From: Effrenium voratum
Lineage: Eukaryota > Sar > Dinophyceae > Suessiales > Symbiodiniaceae
DNA length: 64,000 nucleotides
Reading direction: 5' to 3'
Assembly: GCA_963377175.1 (NCBI GenBank)
Contig: CAUJNA010000999.1
Span: forward strand, 45,001-109,000
Positions within the stretch are counted from its first letter, which is position 1. Each line of letters starts with the position of its first letter. The notes below the pieces were generated by a model. It was not told the origin of the DNA, made no database searches, and was given only the letters and a program-made list of their open reading frames with translations. The translations under genes and the position numbers were made by a program. Below, one piece after another: positions 1 to 11,299 of this stretch.

Positions 1-1429
1 GCAGTCAGCTTGGGCGAGACTGGCAGGCACGGAGGTCAACAGCCCCGACAGCCCCGCCAGCCCCAAGTCCGCCAAGTCCGAGACGTCGGAAGCCGCCTGC
101 CCTGCACGATTGATCAAGAGTGAGTTGGATGCGGTCGCATTCTGGCAAACCTGTGAGTTTCAGGGGTGAAGCTTTGGCTGTCGCGAGGAGTTGCCACAGC
201 GGATCCAAAAGAAGTGCTTCGAGTCTGTGACATCTCCAGGCGCGCTTAGCCTCGGTTTTGCGCCGGAGGCTCCCGACTCGTCTCAGGTCCGAGTCTTCCA
301 CGGGCTCAGCCGGTGGAGCTGGAGGCGGGCCGAAATGTACAGAACGGGCGAACGGGGAGGTGAGCTGCCATCCGGCAAGTATTGGCAGTGCTGGTTCTCT
401 TCGTTGGGCCCCACAATGAAGTGGTTGGAGCAAGATAGAAGATGGTAAGAGCGTGTCCTTTGCAGACCCGGGAATTGAGCAGGTTAAAAGCAGATGGCTT
501 TCGTTGGCAAGGCGAATCGAAAACCAAACCGCACCTGAGTCAACTTCTCAAGGTGCTGAACGACTCGGGCCAGCTACCTGCACCTCCACCACACCAGCGG
601 CTGCGCAGTGCCTTCCTTTGTCTTAGCATCAAGAGCGTCAAGAGCAGCGTGGCATTTGAGGCTTGGATGAGCCGCCTGGCGGTCCCAGGCCGCTCGGGAT
701 ATAGCTCGCAAGCAATGCTTGCACCTCGGCCTTTTTCCTAGACTCGGAGGACGTCGAAAACGCGCGTAGAATTCAGTCTCACCTGAAAAGACGAGACAGA
801 CGATATCCGCCTTTGTACCAAAAGGCGATATCCGTCTTGTTGTTTTCCAGGGTAGCATGTATATGCCACACGGGCTAGTGCCAGAAGGGCGGGCCGTCGA
901 GGCCCGATGTTTCCTTGGTGGAAATCAAGCGAAGTCACATGCCTCTGCCGAACGGCAAGAGCAAAGAAGGTGCGTAGTGCTCCAGCTGAATGTCAGTTTG
1001 TGAGGCAACTGTGAAGCGTCTCTTGCTTGGCGCATCGGATCCAACGCAGCCATTGAGCGCACACCGGGTCAGGGGTGTCAAGGGTTCGAATAGGAGCCAT
1101 GAGGACAGCTTGGGGCATCTGAGCACGGAGCTTCGGGGGCGGGGGTGCAGGAGCCCGCTGATTTTGATTTGCCGCTTGCCTGCAAGCTGTTCAAACTCCA
1201 ATTGGCATGGATGACTGTCAGGTGCCCTGGCACTGGCGCCCTGCTTCGTGCCTGCCAAACACCCAGACGGGATGCAATTCGACGGACCCGCTTGAGTCTC
1301 ATGTCGACGCCATTCGCCTCAGAACTCTTGCAAAGGTCCGGTTGCATCGGGACAGCATCTCGCATCTCTTCACAGCTCACAGCTCTTTCCACGCAACTCA
1401 TCCGAAAAAAGTCAAAGGCGGGCGCGCTC
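1..1429. other. No recognisable gene
   Basis: This stretch lies upstream of the CNNM-like gene. The open frames on both strands are short, overlap one another and show no domain I recognise. It may hold the promoter or untranslated leader of the gene that starts near 1430, but I see no TATA box or other clear promoter element. Confidence 0.5.
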
Positions 1430-4218
1430 ATGGACAGCCGTTGGAGGCGTTTGGCGACCGACGAAGACCATGTCCTGGCCATCAAGATTTCTTGCATGTT
1501 TGTGTTGGCGGCGCTGTCCGCGGTGTTCTCGGGACTGAACTTGGGGCTGATGTGCCTTGATGCCAACCAGCTCATGCTTCTAGACAAGGCCGCGGTGGAA
1601 AAGGCGACTTTCCAGGGACGCCCCTAAATAAGAAACTTGTTGGAAGCCCTTTCACAGTGAAACTAGTCAGAGGAATTCTCAAGTTTGGGTCTCTCATAGT
1701 CCGGTGAACTCTCAAGGCTGCGCAAAGAGAAGATGCGGACAAGGAGACGAAGCAGCAAGCGGCTTGGGCCAGAAGGATTCTTCCCATCCGGAAGGATGGG
1801 AACTTGCTCTTGTGCACCGTTCTGTTGGGGAATGTCATGGTGAACTCCTACTTCGCCATTCTGCTGGGAGAGCTGCTCGGAGCGAATTCGGGTGTGAGTC
1901 GAATAAATGAGAATGTCCCACCTTTTGTCTCCTTGTTTTTCTCCCGGTGTGGCTTTAGATGTTCCAGGTGGTTTTTTCCAGGTGGTTTTCTTCCTTGACG
2001 AAAATATGTCCCCGATCTTTTTTCGTCAAGAGCTCCCCAAGAGGTCTGGTCTCAGCTTCCGGTTCCAGGCCCCACAGGCCCCATGCGTGAGGCTCTGGTC
2101 GGGCACCGCGGCCTTCGTGGCCAGCACGCTGATCCTGGTGACCTTTGGGGAGATCATCCCCCAGTCCGTGTCTTCGCTGCATCGGGCTTTTTTTCTTTTT
2201 TTTTTTTTTTTTTTTCGGGGGTGCTTTTGTGTTTTGTTTTTTTTTGGGGTGTTTATGGTTCTGTTCATGTTGGTGGGCTGCCAGAAACGAGCACAAAGCC
2301 AGTTTTCGGTAGCCGCCAAAAAGTCGGGAAACATATTTTTTCAGTTGCGGCCCATCAATTCGTTGAGGTGTGCTACAAGCACGGCCTGCGCATCGGCGCG
2401 GCGTCGGTGCCCTTGGTCACCTTCTTCTGGTACCTGCTGCTGCCGATCTCCAAGCCGCTGGCCTTGGTGCTGGACCGAATCTTCGGGGAGGAGATCGGGC
2501 AGGCGGATCGAGATCGATCGATCCATCGCCATGAAGGGATGAGGGAAGCTGGAAGCTGGAAAGCCAAAGAGAGTTCAACCACATGGATGCTGGGGAGCCG
2601 TCAAAACTGGGGGCCCGAAATGGAAGATTGATCAACCCCCATGTGGGTGCGTCGCTTTTGAAGGGACCCTCGCAATGGTGTGTTGTCTTTTGGTGCCCCT
2701 TCAAAGTCACAAAAGATCTGGGTTTCCGATTTCCCTCAAACAAACACGAGCCACCTGTGTTGGTTCCGAAGCCAGCGCCTTCCCCCTTCAGGTGCTGAAC
2801 AGGCAGCAGTTCATGACGCTCATCGAGTACCAGCGGAAGCAGGCACCCCACTTGCTCTCGGAGCAGGAGGCCAAGATCCTGCGGGGCTCGCTGGACTTCT
2901 CCACGATGACGGCCAAGAGCATCATGGTGCCCATGACGGACACTCGCGAACATGGAAAATGGAAACGAAACGGAGTCTCAAAGAAAGCGAAGTGGAAGGT
3001 AGTTTACTCGCATTCACTCAGAGAGAAGCGAAAATGGAAAGGTTGCGTCGGAAATGGAAAGGTAGAGGCGTTGAAAATGGAAAACGAAGTGAAAGGTAGA
3101 CTCGAAAGATCCGAGGTTTGTGAAGGTTGGAGAAGTGTCCACTTGATTGACATGTGGGTGTCCAGTCCGAGATTTTTAGTGGCCTTCGAAAGGTGAGTCA
3201 TCATCTTTTGTGAAGTGGTGCCTAAGCGGCAGCTGAGGAATGCTTTTGCTTGGACGCGCAGGCTGTGATCAACCCAGGCCTGATTGCTGCAGTGGCCAAA
3301 GCAGGCTACTCCCGGATCCCCGTGATCGACCGAGACCTGCTGAGCCCCAAGAAGCAGTTTAAGGTGGTGGGCCTAATCCACGTGAAGGACTTGCTGCTGC
3401 TGGAGGTGGACCACGAGGTGTCGCTGAGGGCGTTGTTGCCGCTGATTGGGCGCCAGGTCTTCATCGTGGACGACGACCGGCCCTTGCCGCAGCTGCTGGA
3501 GGAGTTCCGCAGAGGCGCCAGCCAGCTGGCGGTGGTGCGGGGCATCGTGAGCGACGAGGACTGCGACCCCTACTTCCGGCACGTGGGCATCCTCACGCTG
3601 CAGGACCTGCTGAACACCATCGTCCAGGAGGACGTGCACGAGGTGGACGCGGACGACGTGGCCTCCGCGGTGAGCAGTGAGCCCAGCGGCATGTTCTCCA
3701 ACGTGCGGCGCTTCCACGAGGACAGCACCGCCGTGAGCTACGTGGCCTGCGTGGCCCGGCACGCCAAGGTGGCGCGAGGCCTCTCCAGGGACGAGGTGGT
3801 GGCGGCGGCCGCGTTTCTGCGGCAGCGCTACCCCGAGCTCTTCCCCACGGAGCAGCAGAGGCTCGAGTCCTTTCTGCACCGCTGCGAGGTGGTGGACAGC
3901 CAGGGCGCCGCACTCTTCCGGCGCAACGAGGCGGCCCACCACGCCGTGCTGGTCGTCGCCGGGGAGGTGAAGGTCTTCGCGGGCCAGGAGGCCCACGAGT
4001 CCATCCAGGGCCCCTGGAGCTTGCTGGGCAGGCGATGCTTGGAACTCGCCAAAGTCAGGGCGACGGAGTGCGAGGCCGAGAAGAAGGTGTACCACCCCGA
4101 CTTCAGCGCCTACACCGCAGAGACCAAGGATGGTGTTTGCGGCTCCCGGCTTTTGCTCATCACGGCAGAAGCATACTTCAACCTGCTCTCAGGGCGCACC
4201 GGTCTGCTGAGCCTGTGA
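1430..4218 (+). CDS. CNNM-type metal transporter (DUF21 plus CBS pair plus C-terminal domain), six exons
   Basis: The gene encodes a membrane protein of the CNNM/ancient conserved domain family, which moves Mg2+ or related cations. Exons are about 1430-1600, 1725-1892, 2088-2167, 2368-2502, 2792-2938 and 3238-4218. Exon 1 has the DUF21 hallmark FSGLNLGLMCLD in its first membrane segment. Exon 2 has GNLLLCTVLLGNVMVNS, exon 3 VTFGEIIPQ and exon 4 KHGLRIGA with FGEEIGQ, all in the family order. Exon 5 holds the linker LDFSTMTAKSIMVPM. Exon 6 holds the CBS pair (YSRIPV, VVGLIHVKDLL, VGILTLQDLL) and a roughly 150-residue tail in the place of the family's cyclic-nucleotide-like domain. The start at 1430 puts about 15 residues before the first membrane helix, but the frame is open upstream and an ATG near 1301 is an alternative. 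The family call is secure; exon limits and substrate are not. Confidence 0.88.
2168..2367 (+). other. CNNM intron 3 with poly-T tract
   Basis: This GT...AG intron separates GEIIPQS from VCYKHGL, which abut in family members, so the junction keeps the frame. It contains a run of about 30 pyrimidines (mostly T) at 2187-2215 and T-rich sequence to 2250. The acceptor AG is followed by G. Confidence 0.6.
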
Positions 4219-4974
4219 GTCGCTCTCTTGCTGCCGGCAGGCATCTTGGTACAGCTCCCAGCTTGCTGAGCAGCAGAATTTGTTTTCTTGGCAATGGCCA
4301 TGATTTTTGGCTCAACGTCGGTCGACGACTGTCAGAAGTCGTTCTAGATTGCCAGATGCCCTGTACTCCTCAAGACTTGTGTCGCAGTCGGCAGGTGTTG
4401 AGCGTCGGTTCGCGCTCCATGCGGAAGGGCAGCACCGGAGCTTTCATTCCAGCGAAGATGTGCCATTTGGAGCTGCGCATCACAAGAATGCCACACAAGG
4501 CTCTCGACAGAGTGGAGCATGCCTTTGTTACTCCAGTAAGGCCACGCTTACTGGCATGCCGTTTTGCCAAAGAGCACGCAAAAAAAGAGACCGCCTTGGT
4601 TTGCCATTTTGCTTGCGGGTTCAGTGGGGGAGATCTGGAGGTGAAGATGTTGCCGGAGGAGCAGTTGCAGTCGCTGCGTTAAGCACTTGGAGTAGAGGTT
4701 GCTTCTTTCCTTCCATCGGGTCTCAAGGAGCCAAACGTTTCTCAGGCGTGGCTGCAGAAATTGTCATTCTGCGCTGATTATGTGCAGGAGGCGATCCGTC
4801 CCGACGTGGCGGGTTTGGTGTTGGCCATGCCAGCAGCAGCAGATGCTCGGATCTTTGGCCCCTCGGAGTTTGAGAGAACGTGGCATCCGCTGCTGCAACT
4901 GGCCGTGCGTAGGCTCCAACCTCACAGAGCCCCATGAGGAGAAGAAGTTGAGATCAGTCTGCGTATGGGCTATT
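4219..4974 (+). other. Downstream of CNNM gene; one coding-like stretch at 4683-4938
   Basis: After the TGA at 4216-4218 a third-frame open stretch at 4683-4938 reads as ordinary protein, with LKEPNVSQAWLQKL, FCADYVQEAIRPDVAG and FGPSEFERTWHPLL. The preceding 30 bases in another frame read MLPEEQLQSLR. It could be one or two 3' exons of the CNNM gene or part of an unknown gene. I do not recognise the domain. A spliced-leader-like string (TTTTGGCTCAA) lies near 4305. Confidence 0.3.
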
Positions 4975-6721
4975 TATATATGGTATGGATAGATGTTATG
5001 GTATATGTGGTATGGTATATGTGGTACTCATGGTATATGGTATGGTATGGGTATGGTATGTGGTATATGATATATGGTATGGCATGTGGTATGGTATATG
5101 GCATGGTATATGGTATGATATGCTATGCATGTATGTAATGTAATGTATGCATGTATGTATGTATGTTATGTATGCATGTATGTATGTATGTATGTATATG
5201 TAGTGTATGTACTGTGTGTATGTATGTATGTATGTATGTACGTTATGTAATGTAATGTAATGTAGTGTAATGTAATGTAATGTAATGTAATGTATTGATG
5301 TAATGTATGTATGTAATGTTTTGTATGTATGTATGCATGCATGTATGTATGTGTGTATGTATGTAATGTAATGTATGTAGTATGAATGTATGTATGTATG
5401 TATGTATGTATGTATGTATGTACCTAATGTATGTATATGTGTATGTATGTGTGTATGTATGTAATGTAATGTAATGTAATGTAATGTAATGTATGTAATG
5501 TAATGTAATGTAATGTAATGTCATGTATGTAATGCATGTAATGTATGTTATGTTATGTTATGTTATGTTATGTAATGTATGTTATGTTATGTTATGTTAT
5601 GTTATGTTATGTATGTTATGTATGTAATGTATGTAATGTATGTAATGTATGTAATGTATGTAATGTATGTAATGTATGTATGTATGTATGTATGTATGTA
5701 TGTATGTATGTATGCAATGTATGTATGTATGTATGTATGTATGTATGTATGTATGTATGTATGTGTGTGTGTATGTATGTGTGCGTATGCATGTATGTAT
5801 GTAATGCATGTAGGTATGTATGTATGTCTGTATGGTTTTATGTCTGTATGTATGTATGTGTGTATGGTTGTTTGTTTGTCTATCTGTCTGTCTGTATGTA
5901 TGTATTGTATGAATGTATACATGTATGAATGTAATGTAATGTAATGTAAGGAAATTTAATGTAATGTAATGTAATGCATGTATGTATGTATTTGCGTATG
6001 TGTGCATGTTTGTATGTTTGTGTGTTTGCATGTATGCAAAGTAATGTAATGTCATATAAGGAAATGTAATGTAATGTAACGTCACGTAATGTAATGTATG
6101 TATGTAATGCATGGGTATGTATGTATGTTTGTGAGAAGGTATGCATGTATGTTTGTAATGTATGTAAATTAATGTAATGTCAATCAATGTAATGTGATGT
6201 AATGTATGTATGTATCTAATGCATGCATGTATGTGTAATGCACGAAGGCATGTATGTATTTATGATATGGTATGGTGTGCTGTGGAATGGTATGGTATGG
6301 TATGGTAATGTATGGTAGGTATGTATGTATGTAATGCAATGCAATGTACAGTGAAGTAATGTAATGTAATGTAATGCATGTATGTATGCATCTAATGTAT
6401 GTATATGTGTATGTATGTACGTACGTGCGTACGTGCGTATGTATGTCTGTGTGTATGTGTGTATGTATGTATGTATGTATGTATGTATGTATGTATGTAT
6501 GTATGTATGTATGTATGTATGTATGTATGTATGTATGTATGTATGTATGTATGTATGTATGTATGTATGTATGTATGTATGTATGTATGTATGTATGTAT
6601 GTATGTATGTATGTATGTATGTATGTATGTATGTATGTATGTATGTATGTATGTATGTATGTATGTATGTATGTATGTATGTATGTATGTATGTATGTAT
6701 GTATGTATGTATGTATGTATG

Positions 6722-6752
<31 letters not shown>

Positions 6753-7115
6753 TGCATGTAGGTATGTATGGTGTGGTGTGGTGTGGTGTGGTGTGGTGTG
6801 GTATGGTATGGTATGTGTGTAATGTATGTATGTAATGTATGTATGTATGTATGTATGTATGCATGCATGCATGCATGTACCCAATGCATGTATATGTGTA
6901 TGTATGTGTGTGTGTATGTAATGTAATGTAATGTATGTATGTATGTATGTGTGAATGTGTGCATGTGTGTATGCATGCATGCATGCATGTATCTATTTAT
7001 GTATGTATGTATCTAATGCATGTAGGTATGTATGTAGGTATGTATGGTGTGGTATGGAATGGTATGGTATGGTATGGTATGTAGGTAGGTAGGTAGGTAG
7101 GTAGGTGTAGGTGTG
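4975..7115. repeat. ATGT/ATGTA microsatellite block
   Basis: About 2.1 kb is made almost entirely of ATGT and related 4-6 nt units (ATGTA, GGTAT, TGTGG). A nearly pure ATGT tract runs from about 6455 to 6750. Long open frames here encode only Cys-Met-Tyr-Val or His-Thr-Tyr-Ile repeats and are artefacts of the repeat. GGTAT-type units are concentrated at the borders (about 4980-5110, 6260-6310, 7040-7080) and GTAGG units end the block near 7110. Confidence 0.97.
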
Positions 7116-8652
7116 TGTTTGTGCAACCTTGCTGCGTGTTTTGCTTCTTATCTGAGCAGGAGCCTGGCACACGTGTGTTGACAAGCGCCCTCACGGCCTT
7201 CGTCGCAGCAGCCGGAGTGCGACTGCTAGGCGGGCCCTTTGGCGAAATGAACTCGGCATGAACTCGGCTGCAAGGCGAGCTCCTGATGAGGGCTACCAAG
7301 TCAAAGCCGTCAAAGCCCTTCTGATGGCTGTTCCGCCATGCCCTGGGGCAGGTTCATCGATGTCTTTTTGTGGTGTCAAGGGGTTGGTTGTAAGATATGG
7401 TATGCAGCCCCGGGGTCGTAAAGCGCCAGCTTGTTCCATTTGAAGCGGCCAGCTGTCTGACCGCAGACAGCCCCCCGACTCCCATGGACTCATGGACTTG
7501 CACTCCACGGCCGATGGCCATAGGAAGTCTTTCGAGACTGGATTCGCACTGTCAGTTCAGGAAAATCCCCTGGACTGAAGTTCCGCCGCGGCCATTGGCC
7601 AGGAACCTGCTGAACAAAAGGCCGAAAGCTGCTTTGCGCGCTCCCGAAACATGGCCACAAAGAAGCCAACGGCCACAAAAACGCAAAAAAAGAACTGATA
7701 CGACCGGCGGCAGGGCTCAAAGCTTTGCCTCGGCTTTTGCGCTTCTCAAGGCGCTAGATCGCCGTCCGTGCCTTTCAGCAAAATGTTTGCATCGCCAGCG
7801 CGGTACTGACCTGGCGCCACGGCAGCTCGCTCGCTTTGTCGCGTCTGGCACACGGCACCTGTGTCGCCCCAAGACGTAGGGCATGGGTGGGGCCTTAGGG
7901 CGGGTTTCACGTTTGCATGTTACGGGAAAAGCAAAAGCTGAAGTCATGCAAGCTATGTTCGTCGCCGCGGTTTTATATTGAGAGCGCGGCTCAAGGCGAA
8001 GGTTTGGCAACTGTGCCAAACCTCAACCAGGTCATGGAGCACGTCAGCCCGGCTACTCACTTGCAATGAGCTCAGGTCAAGCAGGAGGAGGAAGGGTGAA
8101 ATGACATGGGAGTCAATATGCCGCCTGGCTGACGGTATTGGGCATGCTTCTTTTGTGGCTCTAGCCGGCGCATGATACAAGGTCCTGAGCAAGCTGGTTG
8201 CTCGCAATAGCGAGATCTGCCATACTCAAGTTGCATTCGGCATTTTGCAAAGCCCTCGATTTTCAAGCAGATTTCTCCATGCAGCTCGCTGTGCCGCTGA
8301 AGCCCTCGCTTGGCACACCCTGGCGCTTGGTCACTCCGGCCGTGCCAAAGCCCGACTCGCGCGCCGCCTCTCCGTCATTCCTCGCTGTGGGTGTTGGAGG
8401 CGGGTGAGGGGCGGACGGGGCACAATGTGGGGGCAGATGAGAGGGTCCACATTCTCATTTGCCACGAGTTTGGGGCACAGACACCTCGGCTCCCGACTGT
8501 TGAAACGGTGCCAGCTTGCGTCACTTCTTGAGACACGCGAATCAAGTGTCATTCAAAAGCCAAAGTCTTTTTTGGGGGGGCCGACGAACCGTTGCTCTTG
8601 GGCTGGGTGCGTTCTCCAAGTCGCCGGCTTGGGCTCAAGCCAAGTCCCCACG
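7116..8652. other. No recognisable gene
   Basis: This is unique-looking, fairly GC-rich sequence between the microsatellite and the PARP-like gene. Open frames such as 7397-7879 on the plus strand have no recognisable motifs. The frame of the next gene is open back to 8245, so its transcript may begin in this stretch. Confidence 0.5.
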
Positions 8653-9822
8653 ATGCGTGTCAGGCACGCGAGGCCGCGACGTGATGAGGAAGTGGTGATC
8701 ATCGCGGAGAGCTTCGCGTCGGAGCGGGTGCCCTGCGAGGTTTGTGGCGCCCAAGTGGCCTTCGAGGAGTTTGTGGCACATGCGTCCCTGCACGAGTCGC
8801 ACAAGTCGCACGAGTCGCACGAGTCGCAGTTGAAGCGCGCGAGCTCGGATCAGGAGATTCCTTGTGATGTTTGCGGAGAGTTGGTGTCCTTCAGGAACTT
8901 CGCGGCGCACGCACGCGGCCACTCCAAAAGTGAGGATGCCAAGAGTGCCTGTGGCGTTTGTGGCGCGTTGATGGCTCTGCAAGACTTGGAAGATCATCAG
9001 GCGGCGCACCGCATCCACCAGGAATTGCTGGATGCAGAATTTGAAAGCTCGACTTCTGCGGTGAATGTAACAGCCCGGATTGTGGAAATGGCCCGGAAGG
9101 GCGGGTCCGGGCTGCCCGGCAACAGAAGCAGTGTCACTCAAGGAGACCAAGTTCTAGCAAGATGGTCGGATGGGCATTGGTATGCCGGGCGCGTACTGCA
9201 CACACTGCCTGGGAAGCATCACATTGGCTGGGATCCTCCTTACGATTGGTGGGGCTCCGAGGACATAGCTGCAAGCGCAGTGCTTCCCAGAATGAATCAG
9301 CCGCGGGAAGTGTGCAACTTCGATGTGGCCTTGGCATTCGTTGAGAGGCTAAGCTCAGGCCGCGAGGCGGAGGACATCGAGATCATTTTCCATTGGACCC
9401 GGGAAGAGAACGTGAACAAGATCATCGAGAATAATTTGCGTGCCCCCGGTGAGCGCAATGCTGATGGCACCGCGGTCACCATGTTGAATGGCAAAGCATT
9501 TGGCCAAGGCATCTATGCTGCGACTAACATAAATTTCGGCAGAAGTTTCGGCTGTGGCAACCCCTGTGCTTTTCTGTGCTTGGCTGCCTCCGGGCGCACG
9601 CAGAAAGGCCGCAAGCATGCCGTCCAGCTTGCAAGCGGGCACGACTGCTTGAAACATGACCAGCTGCGGGTCTATCGCAGCTCTGAGCAGCTCTTGCCCC
9701 TTTTTTTTACCGACGATTCGCATGCCCGCAATCTCGCGCAGTGCGCGCAAGACATCGCCGATGTAGTAATTCAATTCATATGCGGCCCTGCGGAAGCCTC
9801 CAGTCGGAAGCGCAGACGATGA
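8653..9822 (+). CDS. Three zinc fingers, Tudor-like domain and PARP-like catalytic domain
   Basis: This intronless gene encodes 389 residues. Three short C2H2 fingers come first: C28-C31-H43-H47, C71-C74-H86-H90 and C100-C103-H115-H119, each starting C-x-V-C-G. A region at about 155-205 with DQVLARWSDGHWYAGRV resembles a Tudor or Agenet fold. Residues about 225-389 look like a PARP fold: FHWTREENVNKIIENNLR matches the HGT strand and helix, AFGQGIYAATN the G-x-x-x-G-x-G-I-Y motif, and LRVYRSSEQLLP the last strand. The usual H-G-T is H-W-T. The position of the catalytic glutamate (before the V-Y) appears to be glutamine, so mono-ADP-ribosyl transfer or loss of activity is more likely than polymer synthesis. 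The ATG at 8653 was chosen because conserved sequence begins just after it; the frame is open further upstream. The protein ends in a basic tail (SRKRRR), which suits nuclear location. Confidence 0.75.
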   Translation: MRVRHARPRRDEEVVIIAESFASERVPCEVCGAQVAFEEFVAHASLHESHKSHESHESQLKRASSDQEIPCDVCGELVSFRNFAAHARGHSKSEDAKSACGVCGALMALQDLEDHQAAHRIHQELLDAEFESSTSAVNVTARIVEMARKGGSGLPGNRSSVTQGDQVLARWSDGHWYAGRVLHTLPGKHHIGWDPPYDWWGSEDIAASAVLPRMNQPREVCNFDVALAFVERLSSGREAEDIEIIFHWTREENVNKIIENNLRAPGERNADGTAVTMLNGKAFGQGIYAATNINFGRSFGCGNPCAFLCLAASGRTQKGRKHAVQLASGHDCLKHDQLRVYRSSEQLLPLFFTDDSHARNLAQCAQDIADVVIQFICGPAEASSRKRRR

Positions 9823-9989
9823 AGCGGCTGCAAAAATAGCCAAGCAAAGGTAGCTGCCAGAGTTTGATCCGCCAACTAGCTTCACATAGCTTCACACTCA
9901 CTCTTGGACTGGACCCAAGCAGGCCTGAAGATGGGATTCGGGTGCCAGTTTTGTCATTTTGCTGCGTCAGGCTTTGCCGCTGTCGGTCG

Positions 9990-10975
9990 ACGACGGGTTG
10001 GACGCCTCGCTGACGAGCATGAGAAAGCGGTGCGGACGTGGGTGGAGCGCGTGATCATGGGCAGCCCAGCACGTTTTGATGTCAAGTTTTCTCTTGCGCC
10101 CGGAGTCAGGCAATCCTGGTTTGACGGGTTGGAGTTGTTGGTTCGGGAATTCGCGCCCCTGTTTCTAGAGGGAAATCGCAAAGGAGGCCCACCTCTCCAA
10201 AACAAAATTCAGCGAGGCTTTGCCATCGCAATTTCGGACCCGGAGGTTACAACTTCTGCCCCTACGCCAAGCCCAGCGCACAGCATCTCCGAATCGTCAC
10301 CAGCAGCGCGCAGGCGGGGGGCCCGCAAGTGGAAGAAGCGCAGGGCAAACCGAAACACCCGAAAGTGAATTGGGCGTGGGTCAAAACCAATGGTACCATT
10401 TTGCGGTAGGTGCACCACCCATGTTCGTCTATTTTAGTGGGGATTGGGATGTTTGGGGGTACGGGATTTTGACCCATGGCCAATTGGTTCATGTCCACCC
10501 AAATCAGAATGGGTTTTGTATGGCGTAAGCAAAATCCACTTGTAAGAGTCCCAAATGGCTGGAGCCGACCTAGGAGGCTGCAGATGTGCTGGAGGATCTC
10601 AGCACGGAGGCCTTGCGGCTTTCGCCCACGCCTTTGCCGCTTGAGCTGGAAGGCCAAGTGCCTTAGGCATAGGTCTTCCTTTGCTTCCCAAGGCCTATGG
10701 GTTCTTTCCCTTTCCTTTTCTTATGACCGAGGAGTCCGAACCTTGTGAGAAGCACGAGTTCCATTCAAGTGCGAACGGCAAGCCAGGAAAGACTTGGAGA
10801 TTGGGGAAGCTGCGACCACCTTGCTGGTGTGCCCTTTCGTGCAGCAGTGGGAGTCCTTCGATGCCTTCCAGCACTTCTTCCAGACCCAGCTGTCTAACGG
10901 GTACCATTTCGCCAAGCAAGACCTGTACATAGTGGCCTTCCACCCGAACTATGGGAGACCCGGCCTCAGTGAGGG
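9990..10975 (+). CDS. DUF1415-family protein, partial multi-exon gene
   Basis: Three separate coding stretches match the order of the DUF1415 family, whose biochemical role is unknown. The first, about 9990-10062, reads EKAVRTWVERVIMG, the N-terminal helix. The second, about 10572-10655, reads EAADVLEDLSTEALRL. The third, about 10789-10975, reads EIGEAATTLLVCPF and continues through FDAFQHFF to LYIVAFHPNYG, the family's conserved core. The expected short LCPFA-type segment after the first stretch was not found and may lie in a tiny exon or be lost. The C-terminal part is not visible. Introns of about 510 and 130 nt would separate the pieces. Confidence 0.55.
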
Positions 10976-11095
10976 CTGTGCAAGGCCACGTGCCCAAATT
11001 TCAGGGTGCTTTTTCTCGCATCATGACATGGACAAAAATCTGAGACATCTCCGTCCGCCGTCCCAACTCGGGCTTTTGGTCGTCAGCTTCGAGGG

Positions 11096-11299
11096 ATGCT
11101 GGAGCTCGGCGAGAGCGTGGAGGTGGCTGGCCAGGTGGCCACCGTGCTGGACACCAACGCCGGCTTCAGCGCCAGAGGCCAGATCTTGGCGAAAGTTGGC
11201 CTGGCCTCCGGCGAGGACGGACGGGCAAAGCGGTTGGAACGGCGGTTTGGATGCCCGGCTGAAGCATCAAAAGAGGATTCAATCTTCACTTCTGGTTGA
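11096..11299 (+). CDS. Coding-like exon, unidentified
   Basis: A short frame starting MLELGESVEVAGQVATVL and continuing TNAGFSARGQILAKVG has a beta-rich, well-composed look unlike its surroundings. It lies 120 bases past the DUF1415 exons on the same strand. It could be a 3' exon of that gene or the start of another. The end (after about 11235) is probably intronic. I do not recognise the fold. Confidence 0.3.
   Translation: MLELGESVEVAGQVATVLDTNAGFSARGQILAKVGLASGEDGRAKRLERRFGCPAEASKEDSIFTSG

Noticed and set aside
3373..4095. 240-codon minus-strand frame opposite the CNNM exon 6
   Set aside because: The plus strand carries recognisable CBS motifs; the minus frame is open because of GC-rich codons on the other strand and has no domain.
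6184..6988. Long open frames on both strands in the ATGT block (up to 266 codons)
   Set aside because: They encode only Cys-Met-Tyr-Val or His-Thr-Tyr-Ile strings produced by the microsatellite.
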